In this document: positions 1 through 7,802 of the stretch, one piece after another
How the letters are laid out: each line of letters opens with the position of its first letter
Numbering within the stretch: position 1 is the first letter of the stretch
NCBI RefSeq assembly: GCF_904848585.1
Contig: NZ_CAJHCR010000001.1
Span: forward strand, 496,001-560,000
Source of the DNA: Paraburkholderia kirstenboschensis
GTDB taxonomy: Bacteria > Pseudomonadota > Gammaproteobacteria > Burkholderiales > Burkholderiaceae
DNA length: 64,000 bases
Reading direction: 5' to 3'
Notes under the pieces: model-generated
The model's database searches: none
What the model was told of the DNA's origin: nothing
Seen by the model: the letters and a program-made list of their open reading frames with translations, nothing else
Program-made: the position numbers and the translations under genes

Positions 1-1
1 G

Positions 2-271
2 CTTCTCACGCTTTGCGCGGTGAGGCACGATCGGGCGCAGCCGGTGGCGCTGAAAATTGGACGCGAGGGCATTTCTGTCTGGGGCCGGGCCGGAAATCTG
101 CTCGTACACGGTCGAATCGCCGGCTGCGCGCACTGGAGCGACCGTTTGCTGGTGCTCGCAGTGACCCCGGACGAAGGCCGCCGGCAAACGCTTCTTGTTC
201 CCGCCGACACTGTGCCGCCAGCCGTTTTCCGCGAATTGGCGGTGCGCGGGCGGCGCCGCGCCGGCGCGTGA
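2..271 (+). CDS. small membrane-associated protein upstream of rpoE, 5'-truncated (YgfX-like?)
   Basis: The reading frame is open to the left edge, so the gene starts outside the window and the GTG at 20 is not a convincing start. About 89 residues remain, beginning with a hydrophobic stretch (LLTLCAV) that looks like the end of a membrane segment. A soluble beta-rich tail follows (ALKIGREGISVWGRAGNLLVHGRI). A small protein with two N-terminal membrane segments and such a tail fits the YgfX/CptA-type genes often found just before rpoE in Burkholderiaceae. The family assignment is inference because the diagnostic N-terminus is missing. The stop is 115 nt before rpoE. Confidence 0.6.
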   Translation, partial: LLTLCAVRHDRAQPVALKIGREGISVWGRAGNLLVHGRIAGCAHWSDRLLVLAVTPDEGRRQTLLVPADTVPPAVFRELAVRGRRRAGA

Positions 272-282
272 CTGTAACGACT

Positions 283-345
283 GTAACCGCTGTTACCGGG
301 CGCCATGACCTCCGTAACGTGCCTCGTCGACGGGAACGCTACAAT
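283..345 (+). promoter_or_regulatory. candidate rpoE control region
   Basis: GTAAC (283-287) and GTTAC (292-296) form a short inverted repeat. It sits inside a run of three related TGTAAC/TGTTAC words at 272-297 and could be an operator. Downstream, GGGAAC at 332-337 resembles the -35 of a sigma-E promoter, which would fit autoregulation of rpoE. TACAAT at 340-345 resembles a sigma-70 -10 box but has no good -35. None of these is decisive. Confidence 0.3.
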
Positions 346-386
346 GGTGCCCCCGTCATGCGCCCTATAGTTAACGGATTTATCAG

Positions 387-986
387 GTGAGCGAAAAAGA
401 AATTGATCAGGTGCTGGTCGAGCGCGTCCAGAAGGGCGACAAGGCCGCCTTCGAGCTTCTGGTCTCCAAATACCACCGCAAAATTCTCCGGCTGATCTCG
501 CGCCTCGTGCGCGACCCCGCCGAAGTGGAAGACGTTGCGCAAGACGCTTTCATCAAGGCGTATCGGGCGTTGCCGCAATTTCGCGGGGAATCGGCTTTTT
601 ATACGTGGTTGTACCGGATTGCGGTCAACACGGCAAAGAACTACCTTGCGACCCAGGGTCGGCGTGCGCCGACTTCGACCGAAGCAGATGCTGAAGAAGC
701 TGAAACTTTCTCGGACGCCGACCAACTAAGGGATATCAACACGCCTGAGTCGATGTTGATGAGCAAGCAGATCGCTGAGACGGTCAATGCTGCAATGGCG
801 GTTTTACCGGAAGAGCTGCGTACCGCCATTACTCTTCGTGAAATTGAAGGTTTGAGCTACGAGGAAATCGCTGAGATGATGGGCTGCCCAATCGGCACCG
901 TCAGATCGCGAATTTTCCGCGCTCGCGAAGCCATTGCGGCAAAATTGCGTCCGTTGCTTGACACACCTGAAGGCAAGCGCTGGTAA
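387..986 (+). CDS. rpoE: RNA polymerase sigma factor RpoE (AlgU/sigma-E, ECF family)
   Basis: This 199-aa extracytoplasmic-function sigma factor directs transcription of envelope-stress genes. Region 2 lies at about residues 10-95 (AFELLVSKYHRKI, DVAQDAFIKAYRALPQFRGESAFYTWLYRIAVNTAKNYL). Region 4 lies at about 130-190, with the helix-turn-helix LSYEEIAEMMGCPIGTVRSRIFRAREAI. Length and motifs match the RpoE/AlgU subgroup. The start is GTG at 387, with no strong Shine-Dalgarno. rseA, rseB and mucD follow in the usual order, so activity is expected to be held by the RseA anti-sigma factor until RseA is cleaved. Confidence 0.97.
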   Translation: MSEKEIDQVLVERVQKGDKAAFELLVSKYHRKILRLISRLVRDPAEVEDVAQDAFIKAYRALPQFRGESAFYTWLYRIAVNTAKNYLATQGRRAPTSTEADAEEAETFSDADQLRDINTPESMLMSKQIAETVNAAMAVLPEELRTAITLREIEGLSYEEIAEMMGCPIGTVRSRIFRAREAIAAKLRPLLDTPEGKRW

Positions 987-1069
987 GTGACTAGCGCGCT
1001 GAACGGGGCGCGGGTGCAATATCTGGATTAGTGGTGTCACTACGGGGTCTTTGTAAGATGGGGAGCATC

Positions 1070-1702
1070 ATGGGGTCGGTCTCGATGCAATCGCAAGCCA
1101 GCTCGCGCGGCGAGCGTCTGTCCGCTTTTGTCGACGGTGAGCTGTTCGGCGAAGAGCATCTGAATCTGGACAGGTTTCTGTCCGAGCTGGACGGCGAAGA
1201 TCGCGCCGCGTGGTCCAGCTATCACCTGATCGGCGACGCATTGCGTTCCGACGATCTTGCAGTCGGTTCCGCGGCGAGCAGCGCATTCCTCAGTGGATTT
1301 GCCGCGCGCCTGGAAAGCGAGCCGCATTTGCTCGCGCCCGCAGCCATACCCGTTACGCGCCGTCTGCTGGCGCTGCGTCGCCGGGTGATGCCGGCCTTCG
1401 CGGTGGCTGCCGCGGCCGCCACGCTAACGTGGATAGTCGTGCCGCAACTGCAGGGCGTACCCGGCGGGCCGGGCGCGACGCAGGTCGCTTCGGTTTCCTC
1501 GCACGGCGACGCGGTGCAGAAGGTTGCCATGGCGTCCGTGCCGGGCGCTAATGTCATGCCGGTCGCGCAAGACGCGAATATCATTCGCGACGCGGGTCTC
1601 GACCAGTATCTCGAAGCTCATCAGCAGTTCGCGCAGCAACCCGTCATGCCGGGCTCAATGCCGCTGATTCGCGCTGCTGCAGTCTCTACGCAAGGCCAAT
1701 AG
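1070..1702 (+). CDS. rseA: sigma-E anti-sigma factor RseA (MucA)
   Basis: The 210-aa protein has an N-terminal cytoplasmic anti-sigma domain (about residues 6-75: GERLSAFVDGELFGEEHLNLDRFLSEL, WSSYHLIGDALRSDDL). One membrane segment follows at about 105-125 (MPAFAVAAAAATLTWIVVP), then a periplasmic tail. This is the layout of RseA/MucA, which binds RpoE until regulated proteolysis frees it. I chose ATG 1070 because GGGGAG at 1060-1065 gives a good ribosome binding site. GTG codons at 1031 and 1034 would extend the frame but lack one. It sits between rpoE and rseB. Confidence 0.93.
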   Translation: MGSVSMQSQASSRGERLSAFVDGELFGEEHLNLDRFLSELDGEDRAAWSSYHLIGDALRSDDLAVGSAASSAFLSGFAARLESEPHLLAPAAIPVTRRLLALRRRVMPAFAVAAAAATLTWIVVPQLQGVPGGPGATQVASVSSHGDAVQKVAMASVPGANVMPVAQDANIIRDAGLDQYLEAHQQFAQQPVMPGSMPLIRAAAVSTQGQ

Positions 1703-1706
1703 TTTG

Positions 1707-2750
1707 ATGCAGACTCCGCGGTTGAATATAACGACTATCTGGGGGCGGCTGCCGGCATTTCTGTTCTGCGCAGCCGTGTTGTTGTCCGCTACACCGCGGG
1801 TTTTTGCACAAACCGACGATCCGCTCGTCGCCCGCCGCACCGCTGCCGATCTGCTGGATCGCATCCATCAGGCCGCGCAGCAACAGAACTACGAAGGCGC
1901 GTTCGTCTATCAGCGGGGCAATTTCGTCCAGACCTCGCGGATCGCGCACTATGCGACCAAGGCAGACGGCGAATTCGAGCAGTTGGAAAGCCTCGACGGT
2001 AAGCCGCGCAAAATGCTTCGTCATAACGACGAGCTTTATACGTTCGTGCCGGAACGGCATTTGTGCGTTGTCGAAAAGCGCCAGAACAAAGACTCGTTCC
2101 CCGCGCTGCTTGCCGTAAGCGGCGAGCAGGTGCTGTCGGTGTACGAGCCGAAACTACTCGGCGACGACCGCGTGGCCGGCATCGAAAGTCAGGTGATCGA
2201 GCTCGATCCGAAAGACGCCTACCGCTTCGCTTACAAACTGTGGGCCGACAAGAAAACCGGCCTGCTGCTGCGCGCACAAACGCTCGATCCGAACGGTCAG
2301 GTGCTCGAGCAGCTGTCGTTCTCGCAGATCCGCATCGGCGTGCCCGTCGACAAGGCGGGCATTGTCAGCGGTATTCGCAATACCGCTGGCTGGACGGTGG
2401 TGCATCCGCCGATCGAACCGGTCGATATGGCCGCGCAAGGCTGGCAGTTCGGTGTGACAGTGCCGGGCTTTCGCAAGATCCGTGAACTGCGCCGTCCAAT
2501 GGCGGCACGCGAAGCAGGCCAGCCGACCATTCCCGTGGATCAGGCCGTATTCTCCGACGGTCTCGCCGCGATCTCCGTGTTCATCGAGCCAGTCGAAAAC
2601 AACACGCGCAAGGAAGGCGCGGGCAGTAGCGGCGCTACGCACGTACTAGTCAAGCGCCGCGGTGACTTCTGGATTACCCTGCTCGGAGAAGTGCCCCAGA
2701 CCACGTTGCAGCAATTCGCGTCTGCCATAGAATACAAGGCTCCGAAGTAA
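1707..2750 (+). CDS. rseB: sigma-E regulatory protein RseB (MucB)
   Basis: This 347-aa periplasmic protein has a signal peptide of about 35 residues (hydrophobic LPAFLFCAAVLLSATPRVFAQ) followed by the MucB/RseB lipoprotein-like fold. Recognisable stretches are LLDRIHQAAQQQNYEGAFVYQRG, DGKPRKMLRHND and a C-terminal domain ending ISVFIEPVENN...VLVKRRGDFWITLLGEVP. RseB binds the periplasmic part of RseA and shields it from site-1 cleavage. ATG 1707 follows the rseA stop by 4 nt; a TTG at 1704 directly precedes it. Co-transcription with rpoE and rseA is clear from spacing. Confidence 0.95.
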   Translation: MQTPRLNITTIWGRLPAFLFCAAVLLSATPRVFAQTDDPLVARRTAADLLDRIHQAAQQQNYEGAFVYQRGNFVQTSRIAHYATKADGEFEQLESLDGKPRKMLRHNDELYTFVPERHLCVVEKRQNKDSFPALLAVSGEQVLSVYEPKLLGDDRVAGIESQVIELDPKDAYRFAYKLWADKKTGLLLRAQTLDPNGQVLEQLSFSQIRIGVPVDKAGIVSGIRNTAGWTVVHPPIEPVDMAAQGWQFGVTVPGFRKIRELRRPMAAREAGQPTIPVDQAVFSDGLAAISVFIEPVENNTRKEGAGSSGATHVLVKRRGDFWITLLGEVPQTTLQQFASAIEYKAPK

Positions 2751-2785
2751 TCCTCCGAATCCTGAATCCCTCGGCTTCCTACGAT

Positions 2786-4303
2786 ATGACGACTTTCTCG
2801 GTGCGCAAATTCCTCGCGGCCGCGGTGGTGGCGGCATGTTTGCCGTTCGCACCGCATACGGCGTCAGCGGCCTCCGCAGCCAATCTGCCCGACTTCACCG
2901 ACCTCGTCGACAAAGTCGGTCCGGCGGTCGTTAACATTCGCACGACCACGCGCGTGACGAACAGCGGCACACGCGGCGGCTTGCCGCCCGGCATGGACGA
3001 CGGCGACATGTCGGAGTTCTTCCGGCGCTTTTTTGGCATTCCCATGCCGCAGTCGCCGCAATCGCCCGGCGTGCCGCGCGGCGGCGACAATGGTGGCAAT
3101 GGCGGAAGCGGCGGCAGTCAGGACACCCCGGACAGCAACGATCCTGAACAGAACAGCGGCGTCGGCTCGGGCTTCATCCTGTCGGCGGACGGCTACGTGA
3201 TGACCAACGCGCACGTCATCGACGACGCGGACACCATTTACGTCACGCTCACGGACAAGCGCGAATTTAAGGCGAAGCTCATCGGCGTGGACGATCGCAC
3301 TGACGTCGCGGTCGTGAAGATCAGCGCGGCGAATCTGCCGACCATCACCATCGGCGACTCGAACAAGGTTCGCGTGGGCGAGTGGGTGGTCGCAATCGGC
3401 TCACCGTTCGGACTCGAGAACACGGTTACGGCCGGCATCGTCAGCGCTAAAGGGCGTGACACGGGCGACTATCTGCCGTTCATCCAGACCGACGTAGCCG
3501 TCAATCCGGGCAATTCGGGTGGACCGCTCATCAACATGCAGGGCGAAGTAATCGGCATCAACTCGCAGATCTACAGCCGCACCGGCGGCTTCATGGGCAT
3601 TTCGTTCGCGATTCCGATCGACGAAGCAATGCGCGTGGCCGAGCAGTTGAAGACTTCGGGCAAGGTGGTGCGCGGCCGGATCGCGGTGGCGATCGGCGAA
3701 GTGACCAAAGACGTCGCTGATTCGCTCGGCCTGCCGAAGTCGCAGGGCGCGCTCGTCAGCAGCGTCGAGCCGGGCGGTCCTGCGGACAAGGCAGGCGTGC
3801 AGCCAGGCGACATCATCCTGAAGTTCAACGGCCATTCGGTCGATACCGCGACCGACTTGCCGCGCATGGTCGGCGATACCAAGCCGGGCACGAAGGCGAC
3901 CATTACAGTGTGGCGCAAGGGCCAAACGCGCGAGCTGCCGGTCACGATCGCAGAGATGCAGCCGGACAAGACTGCAAAGGCCGATCAGCGCAAGCCGCAG
4001 GCGCCGAAGCAACGCGCCACGAACGCGCTCGGCCTGGCCGTCAGCGACATCCCGGCCGATCAGCTGAAGGCGCTGAAACTGCGCAACGGTGTGCAGATCG
4101 ACGCCGCGGACGGTCAGGCGGCACGCGTCGGCCTGCAAAAGGGCGACATCGTCCTGCGTGTGGGCGACACGGACATCACGAGCGCGAAGCAGTTCGACGA
4201 ACTGACCTCGCATCTGGACTCGCAGAAGATGGTCGCGCTGCTGGTGCGTCGAGGCGAGAACACGCAGTTCGTGCCGATTCGCCCGCGCAGCGCGCAGAAA
4301 TGA
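2786..4303 (+). CDS. mucD: periplasmic serine endoprotease MucD (DegP/DegQ family, HtrA)
   Basis: This 505-aa HtrA protease has a signal peptide (FLAAAVVAACLPFAPHTASA, cleavage near residue 28). The trypsin-like domain carries the triad His143 (TNAHV), Asp173 (RTDVAVV) and Ser244 (NPGNSGGPL). Two PDZ domains follow at about 275-370 and 400-500. A Gly/Pro/Asn-rich loop (about 85-120) precedes the catalytic core. The protein degrades misfolded periplasmic proteins. In Pseudomonas and Burkholderia mucD sits in the rpoE operon, as here. Its TGA overlaps the next ATG (ATGA), so the downstream glutaredoxin-like gene is probably translationally coupled. Confidence 0.95.
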   Translation: MTTFSVRKFLAAAVVAACLPFAPHTASAASAANLPDFTDLVDKVGPAVVNIRTTTRVTNSGTRGGLPPGMDDGDMSEFFRRFFGIPMPQSPQSPGVPRGGDNGGNGGSGGSQDTPDSNDPEQNSGVGSGFILSADGYVMTNAHVIDDADTIYVTLTDKREFKAKLIGVDDRTDVAVVKISAANLPTITIGDSNKVRVGEWVVAIGSPFGLENTVTAGIVSAKGRDTGDYLPFIQTDVAVNPGNSGGPLINMQGEVIGINSQIYSRTGGFMGISFAIPIDEAMRVAEQLKTSGKVVRGRIAVAIGEVTKDVADSLGLPKSQGALVSSVEPGGPADKAGVQPGDIILKFNGHSVDTATDLPRMVGDTKPGTKATITVWRKGQTRELPVTIAEMQPDKTAKADQRKPQAPKQRATNALGLAVSDIPADQLKALKLRNGVQIDAADGQAARVGLQKGDIVLRVGDTDITSAKQFDELTSHLDSQKMVALLVRRGENTQFVPIRPRSAQK

Positions 4304-4563
4304 CAACGGCGGCGCCGCTCACGCTCTATGCGCGCGCGTGGTGCCACTTGTGCGACGACATGCGCGCCGCGCTCGAGCCATTGCTGGCCGAGTTCGGCGC
4401 GCAAGTAGAAGTCGTTGACGTCGACAGCGATCCCTCGCTCGAAGCCCGCTACAACGAGTTGGTGCCCGTCCTGTTGTGCGACGGAATCGAGCTTTGTCAC
4501 TACCATCTCGACGAATCGCGGGTGCGTGACGCGTTAGCTGCCCGCACCGCTGCGGCTTCCTGA
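4300..4563 (+). CDS. glutaredoxin-family thiol protein
   Basis: The 87-aa thioredoxin-fold protein begins MTTAAPLTLYARAWCHLCDDM, with a WCxxC motif (Cys-His-Leu-Cys) near residue 15. The cis-Pro is seen in NELVPVLLCDG. It matches the DUF836/glutaredoxin-like group often found after mucD and before lepA. The start ATG at 4300 overlaps the mucD stop by the ATGA arrangement. A role in thiol/disulfide exchange is expected from the fold, but the substrate is unknown. Confidence 0.88.
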   Translation: MTTAAPLTLYARAWCHLCDDMRAALEPLLAEFGAQVEVVDVDSDPSLEARYNELVPVLLCDGIELCHYHLDESRVRDALAARTAAAS

Positions 4564-4607
4564 GCCGGTCGGCTTTTCGGAAAAACGGTGCGCGTGCTTT
4601 GGCGCGA

Positions 4608-4755
4608 GTCGAAAGCGGGGTCAAAGATCGAGCCTTAAGATCGAGCCCTAAGGTCGAGCCCTAAGGTCGAGCCTAAAGCTCGAGTCAAACGCGGAGTCGA
4701 CCGGCAAGTCAAACCCGGAGTCAAACGTCGGGTCAACGTCGGCTCAAACCCCGCG
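4608..4755. repeat. degenerate 12-13 bp tandem repeat
   Basis: About ten units of 12-13 bp run in a row, best preserved at the left (GATCGAGCCCTAA, GGTCGAGCCCTAA) and decaying to the right into units such as CGGAGTCAAACGT. The shared core is (G/A)GTC(G/A)A. It lies in the non-coding gap between the glutaredoxin-like gene and lepA. Confidence 0.75.
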
Positions 4756-4853
4756 TCCCGGTCTTTCACAGGCCGTCTCAGGATCCAGGCCCTGCAAGAT
4801 GCGCCGGGAGCCGGCCTTTTCGGCTAAAATAGATAAGTTTTTCACCTACTTAC

Positions 4854-4890
4854 AAGGCGTGCTCCGCTATTGTCCGAGCGCGCCTTTTTT
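4854..4890 (+). terminator. intrinsic terminator immediately upstream of lepA
   Basis: An 11-bp stem (AAGGCGTGCTC at 4854-4864 with GAGCGCGCCTT at 4876-4886, one U-G wobble) has an 11-nt loop and runs into six Ts (4885-4890). The lepA start codon is only 16 nt later. It can end the sigma-E operon, attenuate a transcript starting near 4837, or both. Confidence 0.8.
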
Positions 4891-4906
4891 GCTTGATCGG
4901 TACTGA

Positions 4907-6700
4907 ATGGATCATATTCGTAACTTCTCGATCATTGCGCACATCGACCATGGCAAGTCGACGCTTGCCGATCGCATCATCCAGATTTGCGGTGGCTTGT
5001 CCGACCGCGAGATGGAAGCCCAGGTGCTCGACTCCATGGATCTCGAGCGCGAGCGCGGCATCACTATCAAGGCACAGACTGCGGCCCTGACGTATCGCGC
5101 CCGCGACGGCCAGGTCTACAACCTGAACATGATCGACACGCCGGGCCACGTCGACTTCTCGTATGAAGTCAGCCGCTCGCTGTCCGCGTGCGAAGGCGCG
5201 CTGCTTGTTGTCGACGCAAGCCAGGGCGTGGAGGCGCAAACAGTCGCCAACTGCTACACGGCAATCGAACTCGGCGTCGACGTGATTCCGGTACTCAACA
5301 AGATCGATTTGCCGGCCGCGAACCCCGAGAACGCGATCGCCGAGATCGAAGACGTGATCGGTATCGACGCAACCGACGCCACGCATTGCAGCGCCAAGAC
5401 GGGCCAAGGCGTGGAAGACGTGCTCGAAGCGTTGATCGCGAAAGTGCCGCCGCCGCAGGGCGATCCTGAAGCGCCGTTGCAGGCGCTCATCATCGACTCG
5501 TGGTTCGACAACTACGTCGGCGTCGTGATGCTCGTGCGTATCGTCAACGGCACGCTGCGTCCGAAAGACAAAATCCGCATGATGGCGACCGGCGCGCAGT
5601 ATCCGGTCGAGCACATCGGCGTGTTCACGCCGAAGTCGAAGAATCTGGAATCGTTGTCGGCCGGGCAGGTGGGTTTCATCATTGCCGGCATCAAGGAATT
5701 GGCCGCGGCGAAGGTGGGCGACACCGTCACGCTCGTGAACAGTCCTGCTGCCGAACCGTTGCCGGGTTTTAAGGAAGTGAAGCCGCAGGTGTTTGCCGGC
5801 CTCTATCCGGTTGAAGCGAACCAGTACGACGCGCTGCGCGACTCGCTTGAAAAGCTCAAGCTGAACGACGCGTCGCTGCAATACGAGCCTGAAGTTTCGC
5901 AGGCGCTCGGTTTCGGTTTCCGTTGCGGTTTCCTCGGTCTGCTGCATATGGAGATCGTGCAGGAACGTCTCGAACGCGAGTTCGACATGGACCTGATCAC
6001 CACGGCGCCGACCGTCGTGTACGAAGTCCTGCAACGCGACGGCACAACCATCATGGTCGAAAATCCGGCCAAGATGCCGGAGCCTTCGAAGATCGAAGAA
6101 GTGCGCGAGCCGATCGTCACCGTGAACCTCTACATGCCGCAAGATTACGTCGGCTCGGTGATCACGCTGTGTACGCAAAAGCGCGGCAACCAGATCAACA
6201 TGCAGTATCACGGCCGTCAGGTGCAGTTGACCTATGAGATCCCGATGGGCGAGGTTGTGCTCGATTTCTTCGATCGTCTGAAATCGATCTCGCGCGGCTA
6301 CGCGTCGATGGATTACGAGTTCAAGGAATATCGCGCGTCCGACGTCGTGAAGGTCGACATGCTGATCAACGGCGACAAGGTGGACGCGCTGTCGGTCATC
6401 GTGCACCGTTCGCAGAGCCAGTATCGCGGCCGCGAAGTAGCGGCGAAAATGCGCGAACTGATTCCGCGCCAGATGTACGACGTTGCGATTCAGGCCACGA
6501 TCGGCTCGAATATCATCGCGCGCGAAAACATTAAAGCATTGCGTAAGAACGTGCTGGCAAAATGCTACGGCGGCGATATTTCACGTAAGAAAAAGCTGCT
6601 GGAAAAGCAGAAGGCAGGCAAGAAGCGAATGAAGCAAGTGGGGTCCGTCGAGATTCCGCAAGAGGCTTTCCTCGCCATCCTGCGTGTCGAAGACAAATAA
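4907..6700 (+). CDS. lepA: elongation factor 4 (LepA)
   Basis: This 597-aa translational GTPase carries the P-loop AHIDHGKST (residues 11-19), switch II DTPGH and the NKID specificity motif. After the EF-G-like domains comes the LepA-specific C-terminal domain ([55 protein letters not shown]). The protein binds ribosomes and affects elongation or initiation under stress. Length is typical. ATG 4907 lacks an obvious Shine-Dalgarno and follows a terminator-like hairpin. lepB follows 18 nt downstream, the classic lepA-lepB operon. Confidence 0.98.
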   Translation: MDHIRNFSIIAHIDHGKSTLADRIIQICGGLSDREMEAQVLDSMDLERERGITIKAQTAALTYRARDGQVYNLNMIDTPGHVDFSYEVSRSLSACEGALLVVDASQGVEAQTVANCYTAIELGVDVIPVLNKIDLPAANPENAIAEIEDVIGIDATDATHCSAKTGQGVEDVLEALIAKVPPPQGDPEAPLQALIIDSWFDNYVGVVMLVRIVNGTLRPKDKIRMMATGAQYPVEHIGVFTPKSKNLESLSAGQVGFIIAGIKELAAAKVGDTVTLVNSPAAEPLPGFKEVKPQVFAGLYPVEANQYDALRDSLEKLKLNDASLQYEPEVSQALGFGFRCGFLGLLHMEIVQERLEREFDMDLITTAPTVVYEVLQRDGTTIMVENPAKMPEPSKIEEVREPIVTVNLYMPQDYVGSVITLCTQKRGNQINMQYHGRQVQLTYEIPMGEVVLDFFDRLKSISRGYASMDYEFKEYRASDVVKVDMLINGDKVDALSVIVHRSQSQYRGREVAAKMRELIPRQMYDVAIQATIGSNIIARENIKALRKNVLAKCYGGDISRKKKLLEKQKAGKKRMKQVGSVEIPQEAFLAILRVEDK

Positions 6701-6718
6701 GACGAACAACGGAACCCT

Positions 6719-7612
6719 ATGAATTTTGCGCTGATTCTTTTTGTGCTCGTCGTTTTGACGGGCGTCGCATGGGTCGCAGACAAACTGGTGTTCATGCCGC
6801 AACGGCGGCGCGCGGCGGAAGCCGCGGTCGCTGAGTTCGACCGTCAGCAGGCACGCATCGGCGAGCGTTTCGCCGACGAAAACGCCGCGCAAACGCGCGC
6901 GCGTCTGCGTGACGACAAGCTGCGTCAACCGTGGTGGCTCGAGTATTCCGCGAGCTTTTTCCCGGTGATTCTGGTGGTTTTCGTGGTGCGCTCGTTTGTC
7001 GTCGAGCCGTTCAAGATTCCGTCCGGCTCAATGGTGCCAACGTTGCTGGTGGGCGACTTCATCCTCGTCAATAAATTCGATTACGGTATCCGTCTGCCGA
7101 TCGTCAACACGAAAATCACAGAGGGCCGGCCGCTCCAGCGCGGCGACGTGGTGGTGTTCCGCTATCCGAAAGACGAGTCGGTCGACTACATCAAACGCGT
7201 GATCGGCTTGCCGGGCGACACGGTTGCGTATCAGGACAAGCAACTGACCATCAACGGCAAGCCGGTGCCTGAAACGCCACTGCCCGATTATCTCGACGAA
7301 GAGCGTCTTGGCTATGCGAAACAGTTCGAGGAAAATCTGGACGGTCGCAAGAACGCAATTTTGAACAATCCCGCGGTGCCGCCGTTTATCGTCGGCGCAG
7401 AAGATTATCCGTATCGCGACAACTGCACTTACAACGCGCGCGGCGTGATTTGCAAAGTGCCGCCGGGCAACTACTTCATGATGGGCGACAATCGCGATAA
7501 CAGTGCGGACAGCCGTTACTGGGGTTTTGCGCCGGACAAGAATGTCGTCGGCCGCGCATTCTTCATCTGGATGAACTTCAGCAATCTCAAGCGCATCGGC
7601 TCATTCCAGTAA
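6719..7612 (+). CDS. lepB: signal peptidase I
   Basis: This 297-aa inner-membrane protease cleaves signal peptides from Sec/Tat-exported proteins. Membrane segments lie at residues 2-20 and about 80-96. The catalytic serine is Ser104 in the PSGSMVPTL box and the general-base lysine is Lys159 in YIKRVIGLPGD. The late box GDNRDNSADSRYWG is intact. ATG 6719 is 18 nt after lepA. Length is typical of the Gram-negative enzyme with two N-terminal membrane helices. Confidence 0.97.
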   Translation: MNFALILFVLVVLTGVAWVADKLVFMPQRRRAAEAAVAEFDRQQARIGERFADENAAQTRARLRDDKLRQPWWLEYSASFFPVILVVFVVRSFVVEPFKIPSGSMVPTLLVGDFILVNKFDYGIRLPIVNTKITEGRPLQRGDVVVFRYPKDESVDYIKRVIGLPGDTVAYQDKQLTINGKPVPETPLPDYLDEERLGYAKQFEENLDGRKNAILNNPAVPPFIVGAEDYPYRDNCTYNARGVICKVPPGNYFMMGDNRDNSADSRYWGFAPDKNVVGRAFFIWMNFSNLKRIGSFQ

Positions 7613-7643
7613 GTTTGCGCCCACTGCATGACACGCTGCGAAC

Positions 7644-7672
7644 GTGATCGCTTATCGAAGATCAGCGATCAC
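7644..7672. repeat. inverted repeat after lepB
   Basis: GTGATCGC (7644-7651) and GCGATCAC (7665-7672) form a perfect 8-bp stem with a 13-nt loop, 32 nt after the lepB stop. No T-tract follows, so it is a weak terminator candidate at best. It may be an mRNA 3'-end structure. Confidence 0.45.
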
Positions 7673-7790
7673 ATGAACGACCCTGCGGGCGGCAGCGCGT
7701 TATCGCCGCATTAAAAAACTCCGCTAACGTCGCTTCACCACGCTTTTTCCGTCGGGCCGCCCGCGTTTTCGCCCGGCCCGGCGCCCGCGT

Positions 7791-7796
7791 TATACT
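7791..7796 (+). promoter_or_regulatory. candidate -10 box very close to the rnc start
   Basis: TATACT stands in a very GC-rich stretch only 6 nt before the rnc ATG (7803). If used, transcription would begin at or within a few nucleotides of the start codon and give a leaderless or nearly leaderless mRNA. The -35 region is poor (TTTTCG at 7766-7771 with a 19-bp spacer). Confidence 0.4.
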
Positions 7797-7802
7797 CTGC
7801 CC

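Larger units (their letters stand above)
4564..4906. other. intergenic region before lepA
   Basis: This 343-nt gap holds a degenerate tandem repeat (4608-4755), a candidate -10 box TAAAAT (4825-4830) and an intrinsic terminator (4854-4890), each listed separately. No convincing small ORF is seen. Confidence 0.7.

Noticed and set aside
4850..6406. 518-aa minus-strand frame opposite lepA
   Set aside because: Antisense shadow of a conserved gene with shadow-type composition and no family match.
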